Below, piece after piece: positions 24,461 to 35,700 of a DNA stretch of 64,000 bases. Origin of the DNA: Nematostella vectensis (lineage: Eukaryota > Cnidaria > Anthozoa > Actiniaria > Edwardsiidae); NCBI RefSeq assembly GCF_932526225.1, contig NC_064039.1:13906139-13970138 (forward strand), given 5' to 3'. The notes beneath the pieces were generated by a model. The model saw only the letters and a program-made list of their open reading frames with translations, searched no databases and had not been told where the DNA came from. A program made the translations under genes and the position numbers. How positions within the stretch are numbered: the stretch's first letter is position 1; every line of letters begins with the position of its first letter.

Positions 24461-25167
24461 TTGTGTCGTAATAGAGCAAGCATGGATTTCCTCTGTGAAT
24501 TTATGTGTTTGTTATAAATGATAAATAATTGAGACTAATCTAGAAGAGCGATGCCCAGGCTCCTGCTTTACAAGCTTACTAGCCCAACAAAGCCCAGGGC
24601 ATTGCAGGAGCAATTTTATTTTTGCTCCTATGCATTTCTTCTAAAATTTTATTTAAGGGGGGGGGGGGAGCCCTCATGGACCCCTTTTGATTTTCCAATG
24701 TACTTAAAACAACACTGCTTAAAAATATTTTTATGGGTAATGCAAAACAAAAGCTCTGATTGGTCAAGAGTTGTCAAGGGTAAACAGATGTACTATTTTC
24801 TAAAATGATCTTTGTTGTTGTTGGGCGGGGGGATTCTGTTCAAAATTTGTTTCGGTTCTGAATTCGTAAAAAAAGAAGCATCTTACGTTCTTGATGAGTT
24901 TACTTAAGAATGATTTGATTTTGCTAGTATCGGGCCTGATACGATATTACTATCGCAACAACCATACCTGAATTGGTTTCCAAGGCTTCTGATAGTGCAT
25001 CTGACATTTCGCCCTCTTTATTCGGAATGATTTTCATAGCCATTCAGTCAATCGAAACCTCAGGAAGCAAAACAGTTCGTCCACAACCTCGTCCCCAGGG
25101 TCTTCTGGGTAATTTTCAATACAGCGCCAGAAGTTACTCGCAGCCGTTCTGGCTTTGTCCCCGGATT

Positions 25168-25198
<31 letters not shown>

Positions 25199-26430
25199 TC
25201 CAGAAAAGTAGACGAGGGTGCTCGGTCTTTTAGGGTATAAAATTCTTACCAACTGCTATCTACTGGTGTGTTTTAGGATTTTTCCGATTCTGCTATCTTT
25301 TAGGGGCTTTCACGCCGGGGGAGGAAATTTTTCCAATTCTGCTATCTTTTAGGGTGTCTCACGCTAAATGGTGGCCCAATCGCTCGAAAAGTATTTTACA
25401 ATAAACCAAAAGTCAACTGATCGGTTGATACTTCCGGCTTTATTGTCGGTACGAGGGGGACTAGAAAAGTACAATAGCCTGGTAGCTGAACTCGACCCCC
25501 GGGACATAGCGGGAAAAGTAACATTCATCTGGTGTGAAATGTGCGTTACTTTCCCGGCTACCGGAGCCTGTGACGCTGTTAAAACCCCCGATACATGGCC
25601 CCAGTGTTTTCCGATAACGTCTTACCATAGAAAGCCATACATTTCCTTGAGCTGCCATGTTCAGTGAACAAAACTTCGGCGAGAAAAAGCGTATGCATGT
25701 TACACCCACTTCCGGGCCCTCTCTAGTATTTTCAGCACATGCTACCCCAAATTTAAAAATCAACAGACATCGATAGATAGAGAGTAAACTATATTTTTCT
25801 TCAGTCAATACTATCATAGATTTAGATTTGCAAGCAAGTATCTTTGTTAAAAAATTATAATTTGAATACGCCGGGGAAAAAACGGGGACGCAACTTCCAG
25901 TTCAGCGTTAATTCCCCGCCCCCTTTCCCGGCCTGTTGAGGGCTTCTGTTAAATCCCCTGCCCCCCGGTGGACTACAGGTGTTAAATAGGTGTTAAATCC
26001 CCCGCATGACCGCGTTACCTCCCTGGTATGTCCCGGGGGTCGGGGGATCGGGCTGTCAATTGACTTGTGCATAAATGACCTAATAAACGCCCCCTATCTC
26101 GCCAGGCATTGGAGACAGCTTATCGCAGAGAATATTATACAACAGACGGCTGTCACGAGGGGCCTGGGGACGAGGCCATCTGCAATAGAAGCCTCCTGCC
26201 TTTTCCAACGATAAATAAAATTCCCGATAAATCAAACCGGAAAATGCCGTTCAAGAAACATATTATGACCACTCTAATGCGGGCTCAGCTTAACCACAGC
26301 GGTAACTCACAGTACGCGCGCTATTACGTAAATCATGATGTAAACAAAGGTTGCTAAGGATTCCCGCCAGATTTTCTACAGACCCCGAACTGATCGGTCG
26401 ACCTTTTTCTGCTCTTCTATTTTTTTAAAA
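24460..26430. other. Intergenic region between the two coiled-coil genes
   Basis: No gene is supported. The region holds homopolymer G runs at about 24657-24668 and 25168-25194, a repeated motif ATTCTGCTATCTTTTAGGG around 25285-25360, and a stem CGGGAAAAGTAAC / GTTACTTTCCCG near 25508-25552. The sequence CCTCGTCCCCAGG near 25088 recurs inverted near 26163, so decayed transposon sequence is likely between them. The promoter of the next gene should lie in the last few hundred bases; I see no TATA box. Confidence 0.45.
25168..25194. repeat. Poly-G tract (about 27 G)
   Basis: A single uninterrupted run of G in intergenic DNA. The length may be uncertain because such runs are error-prone in sequencing. 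Similar runs occur in both strands elsewhere in the window. Confidence 0.85.
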
Positions 26431-29400
26431 ATGTCTCACAGGAATCCAGTTTATCGGGGCGGCTCGATGAAGAATTTTTCCAGCAAAGACAAAGGTAAGT
26501 CACGTGAACAAACATACCACGTGATCAGAAAGTCATGTGACAATATCACGTACATTTGAAAGAAGAAGAAGTGAGACATCAAAAAGTTTCAAGAGACGGC
26601 ATACAAAAAAAGCGACTCACAAAAGGCAGACTTTAACGTTTAACACTAGTGATTCGGGTAAAACGAACCATGGGCGGCCAATTGACATCTCCGCGAAAAA
26701 GAGGTTTATAGAATTCTCTGTCTGCAAACAATTTTAACGCATCCTTTTTTTTCTATTTTACTTTAGCTATTTAATTCTGGTTTTTATTTTTCTTTAGATA
26801 TTATTCTTCGGCAAAAGGTAAGCTTGTAGATGATGCTTGTTACATAAATGGTTGTGATGGTAAAATGATGGGATGTATAAAAAACAACGCCGAGTGAGAA
26901 GAAATAAAAATAAAAAAACAGGCTAGGAACACAGTGAATATTTAATGTTGTTGATAATTCGGGTCTCAGTGAAACACAAACAAAGAAAAATTTCAAACAT
27001 TTCTCACATCTAACAACAGATTGCCTCATCAATTAAAGCCGCATTGTCACCAGTTTACTTCCGGTCGATTACTCAACAATCTCCGATCATTTTTAACGGA
27101 AAACGCGAAAAATATTTCAAAATATTGAAAGCAGTGTGTCTGTTGTAAGTTTCTTTGAGAGTGTGATTGATAATTTAGAGCGGATGGCCTGTTAAATATC
27201 TCGGATTCTAGTAGATTCTTTTGTCTTTTAACGGTTGAGGTTTCCGTCGGACCTCCGGAAGACACTGGTGACAATGCGTCTTTAAGTTTTTATTGGGTAA
27301 AATGTTTAGGCTTTCTTTCTCAATTCATTCTCGGGCGAATTAACGATGACACCTTTTTCAGACCGAGGAACTTGATGCTGCAATGCAAGAGATGAAAAGA
27401 CTAGAGTTGCAGGTCAAAACACAAAAGGTATCAATAGTAATTAGACATTGTCCAATCAGGGGCGTGTCTAGAGACAAACGAAGGGTAGCAGTGATTAACA
27501 GACCACATATCAATTAAGTTCAAATCGGCATCCTTAGCTCTGGTAAAAGGTCACTAGATCCATCTAGAAATTGTTTTTTTACAAATACACAAAAACCGGA
27601 TTAACCGGAGTCAAATCTATCGAGTCACATGAGCAGGGTCTGGTTCAGACCCTTGGACGCCCCCCCCCCCTCCCTCTCGATACAATGCATTCATGGATAA
27701 TAAAAATCTAAAAGCCATGCAGGGCATACAATAACAGTTTCCAAAGTTCCAAACTTGGATTCAATGGGACATATTAAGTAAACTGGGTTTATATATGACA
27801 CAGCTAGAAAACTGTGAGCACGGTACCCATACATATTGCTATCACTTATTGTCTGTATTCACTTTGATCCTAGGAGGAAAACAACAACAAAAGACAAAGA
27901 GTTCAGGAAGTAAACAAGTATGTGAACCTCTATTCTGTTAAAAGGGCTGCATTAACTACAGGGATATGTATATAGAAAATGTGACGAGAGGAGGGGAACA
28001 CATTGGTGAAGCTATTGTTAATATGATGGGGGAAGTGGGAGGATCAAGGGGGAAGGGAGGGTGGAAAGGGGTTTGGGGAAAAGGTTGTTATCCATATTGG
28101 TTAAAGCTGGTGGTAACATTTCTTTGTTTATCAAAGGTCTATTTCTGAGAACAGAAAACTAATGGAGGAACTGTTAAAAGAACAGGTTAGTGCTAAAAGA
28201 GAGATACTTACTGAAGATTTCCTTGCATCAAGATAATAAGAAACATCATTTTCTTGTAATTTAGGAGGAGAGAGACAAGCTAATGGAAGAGAGGGAGAGG
28301 TAAGTATTCTTCAATAACTAGGTTATGCCAAAAATGTATTAAAATACTTTACTTTTTGGAGCCTTTCATTTACAGTACTTACAGGTTCAATAGTGATGAG
28401 CAATGCTAATTAACATCTATTTATGCCAACAGCGCGATGTGTTTATACATTGCTGGATTAACCATCTCTGAGCTGGTTGACAGAGTAAGTTGATCTTTCA
28501 GGAATTCATGTGGTGCATATGCATCTACCTCTGATGATATACCCACCACTAACCAAAAACCAACAGCTAAAAATGCGTCTGATGCATATCACAGGTTTCC
28601 TGGAGAAAATTTCTAGCCACAAGATTATCCAGAGATTTTCAAATGAGTGATACTTAGTAAAGTCTCATCTTTTTTTCAGACGGTTAGCACATGTGATACA
28701 TGCGAGACAGAAAGGTACACATTAAAACAATAAATAAAATAATACAAATTTAGAAACAAAATATATCTTCTCTTTTCAAATTTCTCTTTCATAACACATC
28801 TTTCTGGATTCTTTTCAGTTCCATTGAAGACCTGCGCTCAAAGAAAAGGAAAGCTGAGATAGAGCTGGTAATGAAACATTTTTACTATTGTTAATTATGT
28901 GTATCAAAATATCCTCAGTTTCAGTTTTTTACTCCACATGATATTTTTATGTCAGGCTGAGCAACAAGAAATCCTCAGCAACATGAAGAAGACTGGGGAT
29001 GACCTAGACAGGTAAACCCCAATATTTCTTTTTCTCTTCAACGTCACAAAAAAGCTGAAACTAATTAAATGCCTTAATCTACTGTCTAGGGAAATTGAAC
29101 TGCTAAAAAAAGAACTAGAACAAGCCAAGGCAAAGCCACTAACAGTAAGTAATAAAGGATTTCACATTATCACACAAAAAAATGCCCAGGTGAAATTTGC
29201 CTGAATTGACATTTTCACTCTGATGTCTCCTTATCAGTTATTTTAGCTTTCTGCCAACTGTGTTTCAGGAGTTTTAAGCATTTTTTTTTTTTCAAATTTT
29301 GGGTGAAAGCTGGCCAGAAACAGCCCACTGCATCGTTTTGCTAACCAGGCAGTTTTTGTGCGATACTATGCCCATTTGTGCTATACTGCCCATCGGGCTG

Positions 29401-29804
29401 TATTTTAGACTGTAAGACTTCTATTATAGTCTTAATGGCCAAGTCACCATACCATAGCATTCAAAATAACTAAATGGTTGATTTTTTAGGCTGAGACTGG
29501 GACTCAGGCATCAATAGAAATGTCTGACACACTAGTGCAAACAACTTGTGTCTTAACAAACGAATGCGAGACACAGACAGAGGCTACCTCCACAGACCAA
29601 GAGATCCAAACCGACCCACTACCAAAGGTCAGCACTACGTAATTACTAGAATCGTATAATTTTATACAATATACAATGTTCTAACCATGTTTATCTTTCC
29701 TGTTTTAGAGGAGGGGTAACCCTGTGACCCGTGCCAGGCGGCGCTTGAGGGAGAGAGTGCGTGATCTCCGAAACCGTCTCCTCCCTGGTGCAGCTGCTCA
29801 GTAG
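26431..29804 (+). CDS. Small multi-exon coiled-coil protein with TQT motifs
   Basis: Thirteen exons join in frame into 252 residues: 26431-26494, 26798-26817, 27362-27427, 27874-27917, 28137-28185, 28265-28299, 28433-28484, 28680-28714, 28819-28867, 28956-29011, 29090-29144, 29490-29627 and 29709-29804 (TAG). The second is a 20-nt microexon, needed because the first and third exons are otherwise out of phase. The protein starts MSHRNPVYRGGS and is mainly short coiled coil (about 30-85 and 110-165), interrupted by a hydrophobic CLYIAGLTISELVD segment. Next come a Thr/Gln-rich stretch with ECETQTEA and EIQTDP, resembling dynein light chain LC8 docking motifs, and a strongly basic C-terminus (RARRRLRERVRDLRNRLL). 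No family is recognised. The neighbouring giant gene on the same strand also encodes coiled coil, but I see no sequence relationship. Confidence 0.85.
27033..27285. mobile_element. TTAA-flanked MITE, copy 2 (inverted relative to copy 1)
   Basis: This has the same terminal repeats as the element at 14889, with TTAA at 27033-27036 and 27282-27285. Its internal sequence matches copy 1 read on the opposite strand, for example ATTTAGAGCGGATGGCCTG here against its complement there. It lies in intron 26818-27361 of the small coiled-coil gene, about 80 bases upstream of the next acceptor. Confidence 0.85.
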
Positions 29805-30590
29805 AAGGTTCCTGGCACACTTTGGTCAGGCTGTAAGTACTGTTGTATAGCACAATAATATGTGTGTTTTGAATGACGGTTGACATCAAAATTAAAGCGT
29901 TATTTTCCTTTTCTGTTGCAGGGATTGACTGACTTTCCATAGCTTAGCGATTAATTATTAATCTCATCAATTATTTATTACTTAGTACCTGGGACACTCC
30001 ATATTCATTCTACTGATTGTATAATAGCAGTGGAATGTCAAAGGTTGAAGCTGACAAAAATGCTCAAGGTTGAAGTTGACAGACATGTACGATTCTAGTA
30101 TCAGCTTAAACATGACAACTGGCTGTTTTACACTCACATTTTTTACATCTTTTATGAAAATGTACTATTTTGTTCAGGTACACCTTGTGGTCACTGTGCC
30201 ATCTTAAGGGCCACACCCAGAGCACCTGTGTACCTTTAGGGCGTCATCTGCATAAGGTGTTCCGGATGAGTGGGGGTTAGGGCGGGAAAGGGTTCCGCGA
30301 CACCATGTTTTCATGGGCCCCCATGATTCCGAGTTGGGTGTGGCCCCTCTAGATGTTGACTTGTCAACCCTTTGCACAGCCACATGAATGAAACATCTAA
30401 AATTGAATGCCTTGCAGTGAGTGTATGACAGTCAAGTTTGTATCTGTAAGTAGGAAAGAATTGTTAATGACTAGGTTTTAGCTTGTGCTGATGTACATAG
30501 AACTGTAAATGAGAAAAGAGAAAATAATATATTTGCAGTCACTACAGAATTGCATAACTTTGAATAAAAAGACTGCAAAACCTACTACAC
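29805..30590 (+). other. 3' UTR of the small coiled-coil gene, with a UTR intron
   Basis: A consensus donor (GTAAGT at 29833) and acceptor (pyrimidine tract plus CAG ending 29921) suggest an 89-base intron in the 3' UTR. It starts only about 28 bases after the stop codon, too close to provoke nonsense-mediated decay by the usual 50-base rule. AATAAA at 30563-30568 is the likely polyadenylation signal. Inverted segments GGCCACACCCA near 30210 and TGGGTGTGGCC near 30338 could fold the UTR. Confidence 0.55.
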
Positions 30591-32769
30591 CATTGTACTA
30601 GTGTATTATTGGGAGGTAAGGTTTTTGTCTGATCCATTTTAGAGTTTAGGGAGTGTTCATTAAATAAACTGTTGGGGGGAGGGAAGATGTTGAAGGGGGC
30701 TCCTCCGAAAAAAAAAAGGAAATTCAAAGGGGGGGCTCTGATTTGGATTTACAGTTAATTATCAGTTAACAGGTACAAGTAGAAATAAAGTTCTTAACAG
30801 TAGAGCCTGCAAATCCACTAAACGATATTCATACAATGTTTCATATGTTGGACATTATCCTTTTTTTATATAGAAAAATGTTCTTAAAAACAATATACAA
30901 ATCAAGAGACAAGTTCTCTTGTACAAATGTATACTCCTTAACATGCATCCTTTTAGGCGGACCATTTGACTTTTAAGGTGGGGGGGAGGGTGATTTTGAA
31001 AAAAAAAAACTGCAACCTTACCCTGCACAATTTTACATGATATTTCATGCAAAAAAATATATATGAAAGTATGAGGGTCAAAACTCTCGACTAGATCATC
31101 AGCTCGGACAAGGAGGACAACTTCGCAGTATACATTTCCTAGATTTTAAATACTTTTTTGTTTATTGAGGTCGTAGGGGGGGAAGGGCTCAAATTTAAGT
31201 ATGCATGAAAATCAAATCAATCAAATTTAAGAAAATTGACCTCATTATTGTTTGTATGGAGCCATGCAGTACATCTGACAGTAGCCTTGGTGGTGTTTCT
31301 TCATGGGGAAAATTGTTATTTTGTTTACATCAAGCAAGATTTGCTGTTATTTTTTAAAGAGAAAATAAAGGCACTGATTCTTTTATATTTTATTTTATTT
31401 AAAATCCAAGCGTTTTTCACACAGCCCAAGACATGATACCTGACAACCATTGCCTTGACTACGGTAGCAGAATATAAATAATACGAAGCTTGCTTAATAC
31501 TTTTAGAAAATCTCTGATAAATGTATTGCTGTCCCTTTTCACAGACTAACACTATTTCTTTATGCACAAGCTAACACTATTTTTCTTTTTTCACAAAAAA
31601 AGAAATTTCCCAGCAGGCCTATATCAATATATTGTACAATAATTATTTATACACGAATTTAGTAGAAAAATAAAATTGGTAACGATAAGCAAGTGTGATT
31701 TTCTGAGTATGTAGTATTACAATGAAGCGCAATGTAATGCAAAGCAATCAAGAGGTGGTGTGCCAAAAAGGTGAAAATATATAAAGGTGTGGGATGGATA
31801 TTTTCTGGAATCGAACATTCATTGATTATTTAAACATGATGGTTTAAATTACTGAGTATAAGGCAGATTATCCTGGCATGCGATAAGCAATGAAATAAGA
31901 ATTACTGAGTTCAGATAGGAGATAAGTACCAAGGGCGTACGCAGGGGGGGGGGGGGGGCATGGGGTCCTTCTAGCAGCCAAAAATACAGTAAATATATGA
32001 GAAATTATCTAAAATACAGGGGAAATGCATTTTGGGACCCCCCTGTCAAAAATCCTGGCTACGCCGCAGAATACAAGCACGACTCTACTACGTGTTGTAA
32101 AAGGTTCAGACACAAACGACGTTTTTCAAGCAATAGAACTACCAATAATAGAGACATTTAGCATCGCGTATTTTCTCGGAAACCTCAAACGTCAAACCTC
32201 TGAGTGTCATGTGACAAGGATTTGCGGTCAAGTTTGCAATCTGCGGTTTTCGTTTTTACCTCAGGAGCACCATCTAGCGGTAAGTGATTTATCTCAGCAG
32301 TTTTCCCCTCAAATTTTCTATGAGCTCACGTTTGAGAGACCATGAATTAGTGTTTTTAATCATTTGACTCTTGAAATAATATATTTTCCTTGACAATTTG
32401 CACAATTACTATTACTTTTGGCTCGGTTGAAGTCAAGCACCTGTTTTGCACTTTATTCCACCAAATGCCACATTTCCCGCCAAATGTGCTAAACTATGTT
32501 TTTCGCCAGAACGTCAAAAGGCAAACGGGTAACCGCGGTTTGATTTTTTTCCCCTGATAAACTGTCTGCAGAACTGTGCTTAGAACACAGATCAAAATAT
32601 CGTAACTTGTAACACCCACGTCAGGCAACGTTAATAAGTCTCCTCAAAAGTGAAAATTCCAGAAGAGCTTGTGTGCCTTGTGAAGACTTCGATATTCTAA
32701 TATTTCCATACTAATGGGCTTTCAGTAGTAGAAAACCTTCCCTAGGCCATCGATCACCGGTAACGTCCT
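30591..32769. other. Convergent intergenic region
   Basis: It separates the 3' ends of the small coiled-coil gene (+) and the SLC4 gene (-). No exon is supported. It contains one small inverted-repeat element at about 31932-32066. TTTATT at 32452-32457, read on the minus strand as AATAAA, is about 315 bases beyond the SLC4 stop and could be its polyadenylation signal. Confidence 0.5.
31932..32066. mobile_element. Small TIR element with poly-G
   Basis: The left edge GGCGTACGCAGG and the right edge CCTGGCTACGCC are inverted repeats matching at 11 of 12 positions. A 15-base G run follows the left end. It has no coding capacity, so it is a non-autonomous element of unknown superfamily. Confidence 0.55.
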
Positions 32770-35700
32770 TTACACCTCCTTTTTATCGTCGCTAGCATCA
32801 AAATCGTTGGAGCTTGATACCGTTATATCGGGGATATCAATGACCGCCTCCTTTGGGTCGACAACTGGGGTTTCGTCAATCGTGTCCAACCTTCGGAGCT
32901 GAATTGGTGCATCGTCGTCAGTGTCGAGATGCTTCCGATCTTTTTTCAACCAAAGTCCATTGTCCTGGTCATCGTCGTCCTTGTCTTCCTTGTCGGACTC
33001 TCTGCGCTTGTGCCTTCCATGTCCACCATGTCCACCATGTTTGTGCCTATGTTTGTTGTGTTTTGAGTGGCTGTGTTTTCTCTCCTTATCCTTAGTTTTG
33101 ACCGCACCGTCCTTGACAAAGGATTTCCAGAGAGAGCTCTTGGTCATCTCATCGGTGATGTTGATCGGTATATCCACGGTGATCGAGCCATTGGCCGGCG
33201 TGTCGCCATTCTTCTCGGGCGGTTGCGGCGGGTTGCCATCGTCTTCCTCGTCCTGAAAAAACAGAGAGGAATGATTGAAAAACAGAGGGCGTGCTGTAGC
33301 CAAGGACAAGTGCCAAATTTATAGCCGGGATTTGGTGTTATGCTGCTCTGCAGGCTACTAACATAAAGTACAGTCACTGAATGGGAAAACAACTGTAGCA
33401 TTAACATAGCGCTTATAAAGTATAAACCTCGTTCTATTCAATTGGAAAATTTACAAAATCCCCTATAGGAAACACCTGTTCTCGTTCCAGATGAGGCAAA
33501 TGAGCCTTTTATTCGCCGGACACCAGCTATGAGCTGAATATTAGGCAATCCAACCCAATACCATGGGACACTGGACTCCCCCCTTGATGACCCAAGAACT
33601 GAAATTCCATGATAGAATAGGCCATTCCAGCTATAAGTTTGCGCGCGCATTACCACAGAAACCTACCCCAACTACCAGAATGCATCGCGCACATTTTTAA
33701 GCTTGCACCAAACGAAGCACGCTTTGCATGACGGTATTTGAGGTAGGTTTCCATGGTGAGTGCATGCATGCTTATAGCTGGAATGGCCTGTTGCAAGTAA
33801 CGTGCGGACCCTCTGCAGGGTAAGTGCAAAGGCCAACCACGAGGGAAAGCTTAGGCAGGGAAACACAGGATAAAGGTGGTAAGAGTCAGAAATGGATTTA
33901 CCTGGTCAACTGGTCCATCAATCATGTCTGCCATTGATGTGGCAAGCTTCTTCTTCTTGATCGTCTCAGGCATCAGATCGTCCAGTACTTCAAGCTCCTG
34001 TTTGGTAAACACCTTCTCCAGACCTTTCCTGACTGGGACTAGCAGAGCAACCTGAATAACACATCGCAACGCATCAGTCGGTGAACTATAAACAGCCCAT
34101 ACACGGGCTGTTACATAAATGGCAATGCAGAGAATTGGATACGACCATAAATGGCAATACAAAGAATTTGGTATGACCATATACGGCAATGCAAAGAATT
34201 GGGTACAACCATAAATGGCAATGCAGAGAATTGGGTACGACCATAAATGGCAATACAGAGAATTGGGCACGACCATATAAGGCAATGCAGAGAATTGGGT
34301 AAGACCATAAATGGCAATGACGAGAATTGGGTAAGATAATACAAAGAATAGATCACGGCCATATAGGCAATACAGAGAAATGAACACAGCCATGTAAGGC
34401 GTACAAGCACGGCCAAATTAGGCAATGAAACAAAAGAGGACAGAGTGATGAGATTAGTACAGCACAGAGGCTGACTTTTAAAAGATGACGTTCTGGACAC
34501 AACCAGTGCGTACAATCCGTGAAAAAAATGCTGAGACCCCTACCAATATCCCCACCCATTTTAGAAAAAGGCCCTCTTAGATCAACAGACAATACCATCT
34601 CTTCAAAATCTCCCCGCCCCCACCCCCCAGATGTTGTTTCAAAGCACTTGTGTCCCAGCCAACATTGAATCGGGGGGGGGGGGGGGGGGGGGGTAATTGC
34701 CTTTTTCACAGGAAAATAAGATGTGATATTTTTTTTTTTGCAAGTGGTCAAAAAGTCTCAGCTATTATTGTCACTGATTGTAGCATGCGTGGGAAGTCAC
34801 GTGTGGGGGCACTTCTGATACTAACCATGATGGGAAAAACAAGACCAGCAGCCGTAGACTTGATTACCCAGAGCAAAGCCAAGCAGATGACTTGGATCAG
34901 AGTAAACAAGTGTACTCGGGTGATCTGGATCAAGCGTAGGTACATCAAGTCTGGCTGATGCTTCACTGGCATAAACACTATCTTCAGGCGCTCAAAAAAC
35001 TATAACATCAAAACAGATTAATGTCAGATGGTATAGGGTATGCTTCAATGGCAGAAACACTATCTTTAGGCGCTCAAAAAAACTATGACATCAAAACAGA
35101 TTAATGTCAGATGGTATAGGCTATGTTACACTGGCAGGACACTATCTTTAGGCGCTCAAAAAAACTATGACATCAAAACAGATTAATGTCAGATGGTATA
35201 GGGTATGTTACACTGGCAGGAACACTATCTTTAGGCACTCAAAAAAACTATGACATCAAAACAGATTTTTAATGTCAGATGGTATAGGGTATGTTACACT
35301 GGCAGGAACACTATCTTTAGGCACTCAAAAAAACTATGACATCAAAACAGATTAATGTCAGATGGTATAGGGTATGTTACACTGGCAGGAACACTATCTT
35401 CAGGCGCTCAAAAAAACTATAACATCAAAACAGATTAATGTCAGATGGTATAGGGTATGTTACACTGGCAAGACACTATCTTTAGGCACTCAAAAAAACT
35501 ATGACATCAAAACAGATTAATGTCAGATGGTATAGGGTATGTTACACTGGCAGGAACACTATCTTTAGGCACTCAAAAAAACTATGACATCAAAACAGAT
35601 TAATGTCAGATGGTATAGGGTATGTTACACTGGCAGGAACACTATCTTTAGGCGCTCAAAAAAACTATGACATCAAAACAGATTAATGTCAGATGGTATA

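Noticed and set aside
25368-25667. 99-codon frame in the intergenic region
   Set aside because: It crosses an inverted repeat in decayed repeat-like DNA and has no splice context or recognisable domain.
33851-34393. 180-codon minus-strand frame with repeated Ser-Leu-Tyr-Cys units
   Set aside because: It is a translation of the 30-bp tandem array plus the end of a real SLC4 exon; the repeat part is intronic.
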